Source of the DNA: Tubulanus polymorphus
Lineage: Eukaryota; Nemertea; Palaeonemertea; Tubulaniformes; Tubulanidae
Direction of reading: 5' to 3'
NCBI RefSeq assembly: GCF_964204645.1
Contig: NC_134035.1
Location: 1,254,001 to 1,318,000, forward strand
DNA length: 64,000 nt
Part shown: positions 1-14,023 of the stretch, piece by piece
Layout of the letters: each line of letters starts with the position of its first letter
How positions within the stretch are numbered: position 1 is the stretch's first letter
The notes under the pieces: generated by a model
Seen by the model: the letters and a program-made list of their open reading frames with translations, nothing else
Database searches by the model: none
What the model was told of the DNA's origin: nothing
Translations under genes and position numbers: made by a program

Positions 1-470
1 ACCTCGAGAAAATTCCCTGATAAAATGTCTGATGTCTGGTGTGCGCGTTTCATTTTCAATTAAAAATGTCTCGTGTGAAGCACTGAACACATGTGAAGTG
101 TGCACGATCAGTTTTTGAAAGCGTGCCGATTAAATGTCTAATTTCTATGTTTTTGGCGATTTTTGATTTGCCTCTGGTGAAGTCCTTAACACATTGTGAA
201 GTGTGGACGATCAGTTTTTGAAAGTGTCTGTCTGGTGTTTGTAGTTCATTTTCAGTTTATGTCTCAGGTAAAGCACTGAACACATGTGAAGTTTTGAGAG
301 TATGCACTGATTTACATATCTAATACTTGATGTTTGTAGTTCATTTTTAATCAAAAAAGCCTGAAAAACAGTGAAGTTCTGGAAACAGTCATGCATAGGT
401 GTGGACGATCGGTCTTTAAGAAAGTGTGCTGATAAAATGTCTAATATCTGAGTATTTGGTCTGTGGACGT
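1..470 (+). repeat. ~109-bp dispersed tandem repeat (GTGGACGATCAG family)
   Basis: About four imperfect copies with GTGAAGTGTGGACGATCAGT, TGATAAAATGTCTAATGTCT and GGTGTTTGTAGTTCATTTTC. The same unit recurs at 3100-3320 (reverse), 4490-4655, 8640-8965 and 37650-38115. Confidence 0.85.
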
Positions 471-764
471 AGATTAATACTGCATGAAATTGACAGGAAT
501 CTCACAGCAATCACTCGTAAGTGATAGAACGTGGGCTGATGTCACAATCACCGATCAAAACGCTACCCGGCATCAGTATATACGACGAACAGAAGGTGAA
601 CATTAAAAATACGTCTGATCTCGTAAACGAGAAAGAAAATCGTCCTGGAAACCGTCCGCAGACGACAACAATGACAACGAAGCTCAGTCGATCCTTAAAC
701 ACGATTTATCAATAAAACACTACAACCAGATGAAACTTCAATGAAAGTCTGGAAGAGAACCGGT

Positions 765-872
765 GCCTGTAACCACCGATCCCTGATCGACGCCTGTAAC
801 CACCGATCCCTGATCGACGCCTGTAACCACCGATCCCTGATCGGCCCCTGTAACCACCGATCCCTGATCGGT
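765..872 (+). repeat. 27-bp tandem repeat, 4 copies
   Basis: Unit GCCTGTAACCACCGATCCCT followed by GATCGAC, nearly perfect. Confidence 0.95.
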
Positions 873-2261
873 GTCACAACAATAACAACGTCACACAATA
901 TAACCATTAGTTAATGACCATGTGCGTGAGAGCGGTTGATCCCAAACATACTTCACTGTGACAGCAACATAGGTAAGCACTTAACATCACAAACATCAGA
1001 GTTTCCAGTTGTAAGCGAAAGTTATATTCAACACGGTGTTTATTCTAAATCTTTTTAAAAGGCTACCTCAAAGACTGCTGCTATGATCAACTGGAAGTAA
1101 AACGTAAATCGATTCAGACCTGGGGGGGGGGGGGGTTCGGGTGTTTGAATGCCCTTTTGAATATCAAAGGTGAAAAATTCCAGCCGACATTGATCTATGA
1201 TGAAAGTCCACAATACTTCTTAAAGCCCCCTGCAAGCACATTGTACGTTCGGCGCTTACCAGGACACACACCGCAACTTTAAAGTGGCTTTTTCGTACTA
1301 GAGGAACCCCCCTTTCTACCCGCCTGGATCAGACCCCCCTTTCTACCAGACTGGATCCGATACTGAGTAGAGTAAAATGTGAATCTTGAAAATGTTTTTG
1401 GAGCAGCTTATGAGAATAATCGGTTTCAGTATTCAGGATTTAAAAATCAACTTGAAAGTTGAGATTGAACAAATTTTGATTATCGATGAACTGAGTTCAC
1501 CATTCTCTCTATCATATATCACTGTTATATCGTAACACTTAAATGTTACCTCTTTTTTCATATCACCTTTAATGGAAATATAATGTGAAAATATATTACA
1601 CCGCTCGTGACGTGGCATGGCGTGGGTGCCACAAACTTCTAAGCGTCGCCAAAAAAAAAATGGATAAATTCATGAAAAAATCATTCCAGGAATAGATACC
1701 TGTATAATGTAAAATGATTGACTGTAAAAACTAATCTCAATCTGCTGAGTGTTTTTCTTTTACATTAGTAAAATTGAAATGCTTGCCAGGGGGTCCTTCA
1801 TACGGTCCCTGACATGCTACTTAAATATACTTGACGGTAGGTTAGACTTAGTCATAGCTAATACTAACTATTTCTAATATTAACATATATCAATAATATT
1901 AACTTATATCAATACAAGGAGGATTAGGTTCCCAACACTTCTAATTAATTGTCCAAACCATTGACCATCAGCGAAATATGTTGTGGATATTCTGACCTAT
2001 AAAAATACCAAAATAAAGTCAGAGTGACCACTTTCCGCCCGGTTTTCTCTGCAAGTCAGCCATCTTGAATTGGATTACTTTCATTATTGAATAACGCCAC
2101 CACGCGCCAATGTAAAAATTGAAGATTTCATCGCATCTGTTTTTTTTAATCATCCATGTAATGCAAACTTCACTTCAAGCAAAATCTGCGATTTCATCCG
2201 AGGGATATTATTAATATTCACAATGAAATCAAACTGACTGTGACAAAGTCACAACTTTAAA

Positions 2262-2397
2262 AGAGTTAACAGTGGTAGTAGTCAGCCAAAGAGTTAACAT
2301 TGGTAGTAGTCAGCCAATGAGTTAACAGTGGTAGTAGTCAGCCAATGAGTTAACAGTGGTAGTAGTCAGCCAAAGAGTTAACAGTAGTAGTCTGTCA
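2262..2397 (+). repeat. 28-bp tandem repeat, 5 copies
   Basis: Unit AGAGTTAACAGTGGTAGTAG followed by TCAGCCAA; the last copy is diverged. Confidence 0.92.
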
Positions 2398-3099
2398 AAT
2401 GAAAGAGTTCGAAAGTGAACTTTTTTGGTTTTTTTTTTCTTTCTTAAAGGAGAAACTAAGAAATGTAAACATGTGCCGTCAGTTGAAATGAATCGACGCA
2501 ATAACTGTCAAGGAAGACGCGTGCCACCGCACTGTGCCCGGGCCGTGACGCATAAATCAAAACGACAAATAGAATAGACAAAAAAAATCGAAATTCCGAC
2601 CCAATCGAAGAAACAATAATCGCTATAGTCAACACGATCTATAGTCGTCGTTGTTATCGCGGTTGAGAGATTGATCGGGCGAAAAAAATGGCCGTTTTTT
2701 ACGAGCGCATAAAGCAAAGGTCGCGTCTGAATACGGAGGTAGGTTATGTCAACAGCGGCGTGCGTGCCAAAATCAAAACCCTTCCTTGTTTAACGCTTTA
2801 AGTCTGCGATCCGATCCGAGAGACATGTTTGTGTCGGCGATAACTTACGTACGTGAAAAAAAAGATGACCAAAAAAATCGTTGAATGTTTAACGGAACAA
2901 TGGCATCTTATGGTTGAAGAGTTTTTCAACCGATCGAGTTTTCAACAACGATGAATTCTTTTACTTGTTTTTACTAGCGATACAAAACTCATCAGACATT
3001 CAATACTTATATCAGCACACTTTCAAAGACCGCTTGTCCTTCTCTTCACTTCGATACTTTACCATACGTACTTACTTCTTTCTATCATTCACATATTGG

Positions 3100-3320
3100 A
3101 ACTTTTATCAGACACACTTTCAAAAACTGATCGTCCACACTTCACATGTGTACTGAACTTCACCTGAGACATTTTCGATTGAAAATGAACTACAAACACC
3201 AGAAATTAGATCAGCACACTAACTGATCGTCCACATGTCACATGTGTTCAGAACTTTTTGATAACTAACGGTACAAACATCAAACATTAGACATTTTATC
3301 AGCACACTTTCAAAAACTGA
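3100..3320 (-). repeat. GTGGACGATCAG-family repeat, reverse orientation
   Basis: Two copies in the complement orientation (ACTGATCGTCCACACTTCAC and GAAAATGAACTACAAACACC). Confidence 0.8.
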
Positions 3321-4489
3321 TGATATTCCAAGCTTAACACGGATGGAAATACTGAGAGGGTTCCAGACTGGCTGCAGATGGTCCAAGTTGGGTCCAGACA
3401 GCAGATTGTCTCAGGGACTGGAGGGAGGGTGTTGGCGGATAGTTTCGGGCTAAATATCGAAACCAGCTTCACAATCAAACGAATAAACGCATCGTGTGCG
3501 GCTTCTGTCAATTAGTATATATATTTGATATATATGCAGAGCTACCGTATAGACTGAGACACTGGCATACATCAGAATTCAAGTTTGTTTAAAATTGAAA
3601 ATGATAACGAGGTCAAGGCGCCGTCGATTTTTTCGTTCCACTCCGCCACCGCCGCCGAATACAAGTGTGACGCGGCTCAATGGTGTTGACGACAATAAAC
3701 GAGGGGGGCCTGCGGTTACGATTTCAAAACACAAGTCATGTCGCACAATTGTATCGTGTTGTACGGTGGGAGCCCGGGCTTTATCGAAACGACGACGACG
3801 ACGAATCAAAGAAAACTATCACAATCGGGTGTCGTCGGTTTTTTTCCGCCGGGATATAACGATCGGGAAAATAGGCGCGCGTTCTCTTCCGCTTAGTTAT
3901 TGTTCCGCACTCGGTGCGCGTTTAACGTTTTAAATGTCAACGAACTGCCGCGCGATTGTTACGATTGCTACGATTGTTCGACACGTTTCATTGTCAATAA
4001 TGTGACAAAAAATAAACACATCAACCGAAAAGAAGAATTGAAACAGAAAGATTAAGCGTATTCATTTCTAGTTCTAGAGTCTTGTTTAAAGTAGAACAAG
4101 TCTTTGATTTGATAGTAACTAATATCGCTGCCAGTTCCCGCGATTATTATGAGAATCTACTGTTGTATTTTACTAAATAAAACCTTTTGAACATCGAATA
4201 TCGAACGGAAAATAACGAGCTTTTTTAGCTGAAACTCGAGACGAACGCAGCCCGCAACCACACCTTCAGTCATTCTCAATTGTTTTGAAAGCGCGCTGAT
4301 AAAATTCTACATTAAAACCCGCTATATAGAAATTCATCGTTCAAAAATTGAAATCAGAGGACATGAGGTTTAGTATTCTCTCTCTAGAGACTGTTATCAC
4401 CTCTATCGCCTGAAATACCTTTTGAATTTCTTTGTGGGATATATATAAACTCAAAATCTATTCTTGACATCTTGAGAGTGGCTATTCTG

Positions 4490-4655
4490 GTGGTTGATAA
4501 AATGTCTCAGATGAAGTACTGAACACATGTGAAGTGTGAACGAACAGTTTTTGAAAGTGTTCTGATAAAATGTCTAATATCTGGTGTTTGTAGTTCATTT
4601 TCAATTAAAAATGTCTGAGGTGAAGCACTGAACATATGTGAAGTGTGAAACATTT
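4490..4655 (+). repeat. GTGGACGATCAG-family repeat
   Basis: About 1.5 copies, with GTGTGAACGAACAGTTTTTG and ATGTCTAATATCTGGTGTTT. Confidence 0.8.
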
Positions 4656-6111
4656 GCAGAATGGTGACGATCCACGCTGCAGACTCATATGTGCATACGG
4701 TACTCGGTAAGCTGCCCTGACCTATTCTAATACGGACTGAGTGGCCAAAATCGACGCCACCACCAAAACTAGTTAAGCCAACACATAGGGGGGGGGGGGG
4801 GCAAAGGTAGGTTGGATGTTTGTTTATTGTCAGTTGTGCCTAATAACACGATAACAGCTATTTTGATCAATATGACACAAGAGAAGTTGAAAGTGAAGAG
4901 AAGGTGAAAGTGAAGTACTGGTAGTAAGACGAGATTTACGTAACGACTGAATTATAACGTACGGTTTATAGCATGTCCTTGGGGGTGTAACTCGATGATA
5001 CCGTACTACATCGGTGTTTGGGTTAATTGGCCGCTAAACTTTTTTTAAACGGTTACAATCATTATTTCGCCGCGTAGCTTCGGTAACGCGATAGTTCGAG
5101 TCGCATTTCTAGGTATCAACGTACGATTGAAACATATCTGAGGTGTCTGTAGTAAAAAATTAACAACATTGTTGAAATAGAAACTGATTCACGTTTTTAG
5201 CAACACGACGAACATCTTTCTTGTTGTGTACACGCGCACGTATCTAGAAACGGAAAGCGCCGCGTTTGTTTCGTGCGAAAATCAGACGGTTTTTAAAGAA
5301 GAAAAATTTGTTAATATCTATCTTCGATTTCCGTAGTTTAAAGATCGATCGAATGCAAATATAGAACGTTTGTTATACAGCTACACCCCGTAAAATTCAC
5401 GAGGAACAAATGCGGCTATGTACGATTCTGAAAACCATTTTATTGTTCAGTCTAAGCGTATTACTTGTAAATTTGCGTTCACTTTGCGAAACTTGGCCAA
5501 AATAATCATCGATCTATCAGGCCGATTCAAGCCGTGATCGCGCGAGCATTTTTGGCCTGACCAAATTCAAGACCAAACCAAATTTTAGCACGGGACAAAC
5601 TATTGCATGTGAATTACAACTGGTTCCGGACTGGTTCTGGTTACTTTGATTTGTTTAAGCATTGTTAAGTATCAAGTGAGTGCGTTACATGTGTTCTCTA
5701 ATTAGGCACGGGCCAAATTTGACTCCGGCTGATCCGAGCGAAATCATCGCCGTGTGAACGTGGTTATAATCATTCAGTTCAAACATTCTTTTATTTACGG
5801 TATCTAAAATCCATAATCAAACTCGAACCCAATTTTAACAGCGCTCAATTTGTAAATTGTCCGCTTAATTTGAGAACCATGGAAAATACTCTCAATTTTA
5901 TGATCTATTCGTGGCTTGGAACGAACCTGAATTCCGCACTTTACAAAACACCAATAAAGTCTAAATAGAAATCTCTGGGAAATACGGCACATTAAAAACC
6001 GATTCACTGCGAATTTTTCTCACCGACTTAAATGTAGATTTTGAAATTCCACACAGTCCCACTCCCCGCCTTCTGACAAACGCCAATTCCTCACACCACC
6101 GCACGCTTATT

Positions 6112-6337
6112 CAAGGTGGCCACTTATTATTTCGACTTGATTTTCCCGTGACTATTGCCTGACATACACTTGTTTTTCCTGACTTGATCTGCTAAGAATC
6201 CAATCAATTAACACAGTCAAATACGTAAGACATAGACAGAAAGTGGCAACTTATTTCCTTGAGTTCTTTACTGATTTTTAGCTTTTTATTACAAAATTCC
6301 TCGACTTTTCCCCGATTCCCGGGTAAGTGGCCACCCC
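6112..6337. mobile_element. MITE family with GGTGGCCACTT ends
   Basis: Begins AAGGTGGCCACTTATT and ends GGGTAAGTGGCCACCCC. The internal motif TTGATCTGCTAAGAATCCAA followed by TTAACACAGTCAAATACG is shared with copies at 30615, 46936, 49612, 54588 and 57451. No coding capacity. Confidence 0.65.
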
Positions 6338-6720
6338 TAAGAAAGTTTCACGAACAAATATTACCAGACTTTAACTAGCGTCTAGAATATTCGAAAAGTC
6401 TGGTGGTGTCTAGTTCATTTTTAATATAACAACACTTGATCGATTCAATTCACAGTTTTCAAACACACCCAAAAACAATTTCACTAGATCAAAAACTAGC
6501 TACGAACTTCTATTGATAATTTCATGAAAGCGAAACGTGGACTTTATTTCTCTTTCTTTATTTCGCCCTCACTGTGGAAGGAAAACACCCGAAATGAAGA
6601 ATTGAGCATAAGTCAGGTACACACTACTATATAAATACCAGAATGAAGTTCAACAATTCTGGCCTAGGATTTCAATCCAGGATTCAAATTGCAAATGAAC
6701 TCATTCTACTCAAATATAAC

Positions 6721-6990
6721 CAGTGACATCACAGGCACTCAGTACTAACAACTAACCTCAACCCTAGGTCAGGTGACCAGTGACATCACAGCCACTCAGT
6801 ACTAGCAGCCAACCCTAACCCTAGGTCATGTGATCAGTGACATCACAGGCACTCAGTACTCGCAGCTAACCCTAACCCTAGGTCAGGTGACCAGTGACAT
6901 CACAGCCACTCAGGGCCAGCAGTTAACCCTTACCCTAGGTCAAATGACCAGTGACATCACATACACTCAGTACTAGCATCTAACCAGGTC
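6721..6990 (+). repeat. 57-bp tandem repeat, ~4.7 copies
   Basis: Unit contains CAGTGACATCACAGCCACTC and CTAACCCTAACCCTAGGTCA. The CTAACCC motif is part of the unit, not a telomeric array. Confidence 0.9.
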
Positions 6991-8639
6991 AATTGACAGT
7001 GGAGTGACCAACCACAACTAAGCCTTCAATAAATTCAATGTATTTATTGTTATCTTCTGTTGAAATGGATGGAATAATTTCTATAATCACAGTAGAAACT
7101 AGTATCAGATGACCACTAGTACTAGAAACTATTATCAGATGACCACTGGTGCACCAAAATATTCATTAGCATTAGAACTTTGTTTTTCCTCCTTCACTTT
7201 ACCTTTTTATCAGTCAATATGATACCAATACATTGTGTATAGTTAATTCTAAAAATTCACTGAAGAAATAAACACTAAATTCTAGCTATCAGTAGTTTTT
7301 TTCACACGCGAGCACCATCCCCTAAACTATCAAATTCCAATATGACTTATAGCGTGTTGCAAGGGTGTGTAAAATTATTGACCAGGTTTTTTTTATGACA
7401 TGTATATCGAACAAGGCGCGCTCGGTGATGGCGGCGGCTGTTGTTGTTGCCACTTGAAAAACGAGAGAAAAAAATCACAAAGATCATTTACACAATCGGA
7501 GGGTTATGTTCGATTGTATCATTGTGAAGAGTTTCATCGATTCATAAAACGTCGATATTAGAAAGAAAGTGAGTAATGAATACTGCTACTTGTCGCATCG
7601 ATTTATGAAAAAAAATCTAAAAAAAAAACAAAACAACCCTGTAATCGACCGAATATTTGAAATGAGAAGTAAAACCCTGAGTTCAGCAATATTTTATCTA
7701 TTTATTCATGGATTTTAAAAGCGATTTTAGAGTCAGTGTACAATGTATTTGGTAAAACAATCATCGGCATAAGTTTCAGTAAACAAGCATACAAAATAAC
7801 TGATTTTCCATTATTGTCGGTCCCATAAGACTTTTAAATGACAATTTGGTAAAATCTAACGACAATTTTCTGCAAATTAAGTGCCATAGAAGTATTTGGT
7901 TTTATTTCATCAAATCTATCACTTTTATTCAATAAAAAAACATTTGGTTTTGTTTGTAATTTCAACACTATATTTTGACTTCAAAATATCCACAAAATTG
8001 GCAAATTATCGTCACAACATGGACAGCGTTTTATCAATGGCGATATTAGTTAAATTTACCGGTAAAATCTTTTCTTTAGCCGCCAGCAACAATCCTTATA
8101 TTTATTCAATAGTTTTGCTAGGAGTTTCGAAAAAATATCGGGCTTTAGATTAAGACAATTGGAAAAAAAATGTAACAGCCAATATAGATTTTCAAAGAGT
8201 ATGCATACACCTGAGGCAAGACAATTATATATTGTATTTCAAAAGAATAACTTGAAATGTAAACAAAAAAAATAAACAATCATCATAAAGAGAACGTTTC
8301 TTTCTCAGAAGTCAACACCATTTACGATAGATTTTATGAAATCTGCATCAATAGTATCAAGGCGTGTTTGAAATGAATTCTCAAAATCAATGTTTGTAAA
8401 AAAAAAGCTGACTGTTAGACCAATGCATTCATTCTCCCGTCAAAAACAATGTTTCAGGGTTTTTATTCAGTTAACATAAACCTTCCATGTTGGCCAACGA
8501 AGTATCAATGATATAGGCTTCATCAATTTGAGAAATTTGAGAAATATTTTGTCGCAAACAAAATTAATCTTTAGGCAAACCAGATATCAACCTGCCACTT
8601 TGAGTAACGATTTTTTACAACGTGGTGCAGAAGTGTCCA

Positions 8640-8965
8640 ATGTCTGGTGTTTGTAGTTAGTTTCCGATTGGAAAAGTCTAAAATTAACACATGTGAAGTG
8701 TGGATGATCAGTTTTTGCAAACGTGCTGATAAAATGTCTAATATCTGGTGTTTGTTGAGTTCATTTTCCATTAAACATGTCTCAGTTGAATTCCAGAACA
8801 CATGTGAAGTGTGGACGATCAGTTTTTGGGGAAGGCATGCACACATGTGAAGTGTGCACGATCAGTTTTGAAAAGTGCGCTGATAAAATGTTCAATGTCT
8901 GGAGTTTTAAATTAATTTCACATTATAAATGTCTCAGGTGAAGCACCGAACACACAAAGTATGGA
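8640..8965 (+). repeat. GTGGACGATCAG-family repeat
   Basis: About three copies, with CATGTGAAGTGTGGACGATC and CTGATAAAATGTCTAATATC. Confidence 0.85.
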
Positions 8966-10089
8966 CGATCACAAATATGAATGAATTTTGATGCGAGACA
9001 GGACATTCCCTAAAACAATTCTACCATCGCTCAGCACCACGCGCAGCTTGTGTACAGCCTTGAAAAAATAGAATATAAACTAAAAATAAATCCGAACACT
9101 TCGCCAACCAGACTGTCAGCTTGTCGTCGCTGACATTTATGGAATTTCGGATATTGATTTTCATATCCTCTCAACGAACGATAGAAAGTTTGTATATAAA
9201 CCGCTAAATCTTTTGTTATTCGCTCGGAGATACATCGCGTCGATCGACAACATCGTCCAGAGATAATTCATTGAAACTAAATTCAAGTTAACGAAATCTT
9301 CGTCGTTGAAAGGATTGTAATGTCATGTTTTTTTTTTCGGTTTCATTTTGGGAATCGAATGAAATCCGTCCCGAACGATTCATTGAATGGAAGAAACGTC
9401 GAATTTTCTCCTAAATCACAAATACGAACGAGCTCAGGAAATTTTTTTCTCACAGTCAAATGAAGTGCGGAACACCAGATCATTACCTCTACGATATGAA
9501 TCATGAAAAAAAACCGACCAATCACAACCCTAGCACGATGTCACATGATTGCCTACAACCTTAAGATAGCCATGCCAAGGTCACCTCACTGGTGATGAGT
9601 CGATGTCAAGGTCAGTTGATTATAACTAGCCAATGGGATCTTCAGATTCGTGAAATCGGGCCTAAACCAGCCAATCGCAAAGTGACACTTCTTCAGTTAA
9701 CAATGCGTAGAACCAGACATAGTATACTCTTCATGTAAAAACTCTTCTCAATTTTTACAGTGTAGTAGGTATTTCTGTATACAAGTATTACGTATTGCGA
9801 TTGAATTTTACATGAATTCGTGATGATTTCCCTTGTTTAACCGAGGCCAATCCCTCGATGAAATCGACACAATGTGACTCGATATTCTAATAACCTAAAG
9901 TAACAACTATAATAAATGCCTGATAAACAAAAACGTGAGAATCATTTGGATGAAATGCGTTGTTATATAAAAGCGTCTATTAACGAGCTATACCCCGTTC
10001 CTCTTCAGCTGTAAAAATTCACAGCTTGTTGATCTCATTAACAACGCTATAAGTGGTGTAACTGCGGTGGGATATTGGCACCGATATCA

Positions 10090-10500
10090 TTGCAAGTGAG
10101 GATCCACTATCAGTAGGACATCAAGTACTGCGGAAATCAAGGATTCCACTAGTGGCAAGTGAGGATCCACTGCTGCTAGTGTGCAGTAGGACACAAACTA
10201 CTGTGGCAAGAGGATTCCATTCATGGCAAGTGAGGATCCACTAGGTGTCACTAGTGTGCAGTAGGACATCAACTTGTACTAGTACTAATAGAGGATACCA
10301 CTTGTGGCAAGTGAGGATCCACCAGGTGTCACTAGTGCACAGTAGGGTATCAACTGCTGCAGCAGACTAGAGATGCTTGTGCCAAGTGAGGATCCACCAG
10401 GTGTCACTAGTGTGCAGTGGGACATCAACTAGTACTGAAATAAAGAGGATACTACTTGTTGCAAGTGAGGATCCACCAGGTGCGCTAGTGGTACCACTCT
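10090..10500 (+). repeat. Tandem repeat, GCAAGTGAGGATCCAC family
   Basis: Six or seven imperfect copies of about 60-70 bp, with GGCAAGTGAGGATCCACTAG and GTCACTAGTGTGCAGTAGGA. Related copies at 11330-11715, 22880-23190, 55655-55725 and 56350-56440. Confidence 0.85.
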
Positions 10501-11329
10501 TTGATTTCTTCTACATTGCAATCCAACCCACAACTTTTAATCGCATTAGAATAAATCGATTATCAATAACTGTTATTCCACTTCTCTTAACAGCGACGGC
10601 AATACTTACTTTTCAGAACTTTAGTCTTAAAAGCTCTTAAAATATGCGCGCTTCGAATTAAACAGCATGACTCGAGATTATCTTAAACTGTCGCGAGATT
10701 CAGCGACTATTGCGATACGCCGGTTTTACGAGACGCAGCCGATCCGGTATCATTGACTGCCGTTCAGTTCATATCTCGAACATCAGTTCAACGAACACCG
10801 ACCGAACGTCGTTCAACGATTGACAGATTTATCTCCACGACGACAATCGGGCGATAAATCGGTGTCATTTATCGCGTTCTCCGTCGTCGTACGTGAAAAT
10901 TACGTCGACGAGGACTAGAAACGAGAAAAAAAAAAAAGAAACAGTTTCCGAAGAAATTCATTGTTTTCCGGCGTCGAAGCCGTTTTTCTTTTTCATCTCG
11001 ACGATCAGATTCGTCGATATATTCGCGTCGAGGCAAAAATCATCGGTTTTTCTAGAACGTTCTATGAGCGCGCTGAGTTAATTATCGATTCTATCTATCC
11101 GGTAAATGTCTTCGTTTTCATACTACTACAACGAGAGAAATAACTCCATTTGTCCACAATTTCAATGAGATTTCGCGGTTTGATAAAAATACGATCACCG
11201 TAATCGTTTTTCTAGCCCAATTACGCTCGACAACAAAACTCTGCGCAGATCGCGGTAATTTCATCCGGTTCTATGAATTAACGAAGAGTGTTCGTCACTT
11301 TAAAAGTCGATATCAGAGAGAGACATTGA

Positions 11330-11715
11330 TACACCAGGTGGATCCTCACTCGCCGCAGTAGCTTAAAACAGGTGGATCCTCACTCCGCGCAGTAGCTTAA
11401 AACAGGTGGATCCTTACTAGCCACTGTTGCCTAAAACAGTGGGATCCTCACTTGCCACAGTAGCCTGAAACAGGTGGATCCTTACTTGCCACGGTAGCCT
11501 TAAACAGGTGGATGCTCACTTGCCACAGTAGCTCAAAACAGGTGGATGCTCACCTGCCACAGTAGCTTAAAACAGGTGGATGCTCACTTGTCACAGTTGC
11601 ATGAAACATGCAGATCCACCTGCCACGATAAAAACATTGAACAGGTGGTTCCTCACTTGCCACAGTAGCGTAAAACCCGCAGATCCTCACCAGCCACAGT
11701 ACCGCAAACAAACCC
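11330..11715 (-). repeat. 34-bp tandem repeat, same family in reverse
   Basis: About eleven copies of CAGGTGGATCCTCACTTGCC then ACAGTAGCTTAAAA, a shortened reverse form of the 10090 unit. Confidence 0.88.
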
Positions 11716-12149
11716 ATTCTTGAGGCATTTATTTCAAATATGTAACTTAAAACTGTGAAAATATTTTCCAACTATTTTATATCGATATAAACGCTACTAT
11801 TTGAGATAATATTAGTATAGAATATCTATTTTTCTACATTAAAGGAACGGTTCTCAGTGTTCGATGTCTCGAATTCGGTCTCCTGGGCCTATGTGGGCGA
11901 AGGGTGGAGACTTGTCGTACCAATCGAAACATTGACGAACGTAAAGCCTCCAGTGTTTTTAATGTGATAAATCTATAGAATACATTGTCACAATAACCAC
12001 AATAATTCTCTTAGTAAATCGACGAGAAACAAACCATTTCATACAATGTTGGGAAAATTTTTACCTCAAGCTTAGAACTTCATGTGAATATTAGCATTCT
12101 CCTGCAATCTTAATTAGGTGCTGATTTCTAACTCGGAACTCGGATATCA

Positions 12150-12310
12150 GGACATCTACACAGCTACTATATCTGTACTTTGGTTTCCGATCTAAAAATC
12201 TAACCCCGATTCGCTCCCGGCGGATGTTACTGGTGGTTTTGTAAGGGACTCCAAACCAAAATCAAAGCCCCTGTTTCGCTCAGGGCAGGTGTGGTGGGCT
12301 TTAAGGGACG
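12150..12310. repeat. Dispersed repeat related to the inverted-repeat arm
   Basis: CTATATCTGTACTTTGG, CTCCCGGCGGATGTTACTGG and TTTTGTAAGGGACTCCAAAC align in order with the stretch at 49960-50040. Confidence 0.5.
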
Positions 12311-13179
12311 ACACATCAAAACAAATCAAACGAAATCCCCCAATCAAATAAATAACAGGATCGATCCCAATCTTAAGATCAAACAGTCCTATACAGACAA
12401 CTCCTTGCGCAGTAACGGTCAATTCAAAAACCTGCTATAGTTACGCCATCAGAGCAGATCGCCAATTCATCATATATATCTAACTAAAAAATAAATACAG
12501 CTTTCAAGCGAATAGAAAGAAGAAAACGAGTGTTAAAACGAAATGCCTGTCGTCGATATGACATGCTCCCCACGGGGGAATCTAATACGTCCAACTGGGA
12601 GTCGTTTTAATGTAAACACATCACCAGTCGACGCGCGATACAGATGTATTTGATTCAATTACGAATAAGTGCAAAGTTTTCAACGCTCCGAATTATCACC
12701 GACTACGAATTAGCCGCGTTTCGAGGGTAATCAGCGCGAGGCCCGGCGTTAGTCGTAATGGATACGACTAAACAGCGGGCGGCCTCGCGGGACTCGAAAT
12801 CACACCGCGACAAAACGACGACGACGTCGATAAAAACGGTTTTTATTCGCGAAAACCAATCAAAAGTCAATTTGCGGCCGACGAACGACTCTCGATTTCG
12901 TAACATCGAAATGCGACGACTAAAAACGGTTAAAACAACGCGAATGTCTCGAACGAACGAATGCAGCACGGCGCGGCGCAATTTGGGACGACAACGAAAT
13001 AATGCTCAATTCAGTGCGCGCGCATTACGCGCTTAATTTCGCAATAAAAAAGACGATACAAATAAATACAAGCCACAGCAGCAGCAGCAGCAACAGCGAT
13101 GTTTCAAATAGGTTTTATTACGGCCGATTAGGGAGATGGGTTTTTCTGTGGAGTTTATGTCAGTGCTTTTAGAGAGAGC

Positions 13180-13181
13180 GA

Positions 13182-13215
<34 letters not shown>
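13180..13215. repeat. AT microsatellite
   Basis: Alternating AT/TA run. A short CAG run lies upstream at 13075-13098. Confidence 0.95.
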
Positions 13216-13218
<3 letters not shown>

Positions 13219-14023
13219 TTAACTGCAGAAGTGCTGAATAGGCACAATTTCGGTCAAACCCGCTTAATTCTGATCAGAATGATCCGTATTTTGATTTCAT
13301 GCGGATTTGAATATTACGAATAGTTCACCTATTACATAAATGCCCATAAAATGTGATATTCAATAAAGACTTCTCGTGAACTGGCTTAATTTCGTCGATC
13401 CTCTTCGTAACTCCGTAGATCCCTTTTGTAACTCAGTTTCTCTAACAACGGACTAGCAACCGATCGGATCAGGTGCTAGTGAGGCGACTACTGCGCGCAC
13501 ATCGACAGATTGAAGTAACAGATTGCGTGAAGCCGGTTTCTGTCATACGTCGAAAACTGCCTTGTAACTACAGTCGCATAAAAAAATTTGGCAAAACTCG
13601 GACAACTTTGTGTAGCATGGCAGATGCCATATCTACAGCCTGTACACGATGCGTTACCTTAGTAAATTTCATCTATACTTCATTGTTCTCAGTCGCGACT
13701 AAGATAATAGAAATAATAAGTCTTTTGTAAAACGCTATTCCGAAACGATACTAAAAGTCGAAATTGTAAAGCATCATTTACGAAGCGTATCACCATAAGT
13801 GAGTATAACCAGTTGCAGGCTGGAACTAGAGATAGATCGCCGCTTATCATTCGTTACCTAGCATACATCGATGAATATTCAAGCAACTGATTGTATCTAT
13901 CCAGCCAGTTCCTCTCATAAGCCGAAAACTGCCTTGCAAAGAGTTGTCATCAACATACCTGAGGCTTAAGATTCACTTGTTTAACGAATATCAAGATGAC
14001 TTCCTTAAAAAATGTCACTTTAC

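Larger units (their letters stand above)
1..14023 (-). other. Gene-free stretch, possible intron 3 of the THSD7-like gene
   Basis: Besides the repeats listed separately, no exon with TSR motifs or with well-placed splice sites was recognised. CpG-rich patches at about 2490-2830, 3590-4000, 10640-11290 and 12540-13060 are not clearly coding. Confidence 0.4.

Noticed and set aside
765-872. CRISPR-like array
   Set aside because: Contiguous tandem repeats without unique spacers, in a eukaryotic sequence.
695-907. Frame with IRDRWLQA repeats
   Set aside because: Product of the 27-bp tandem repeat at 765-872.
2688-2738. Plus-strand ATG with 17 codons (MAVFYERIKQRSRLNTE) ending at a gtaggt donor
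   Set aside because: Good start context but very short, no partner exon, and such combinations occur by chance in 64 kb.
6721-6990. CTAACCC motifs as interstitial telomere sequence
   Set aside because: Only one or two motifs per 57-bp unit, inside an unrelated tandem repeat.
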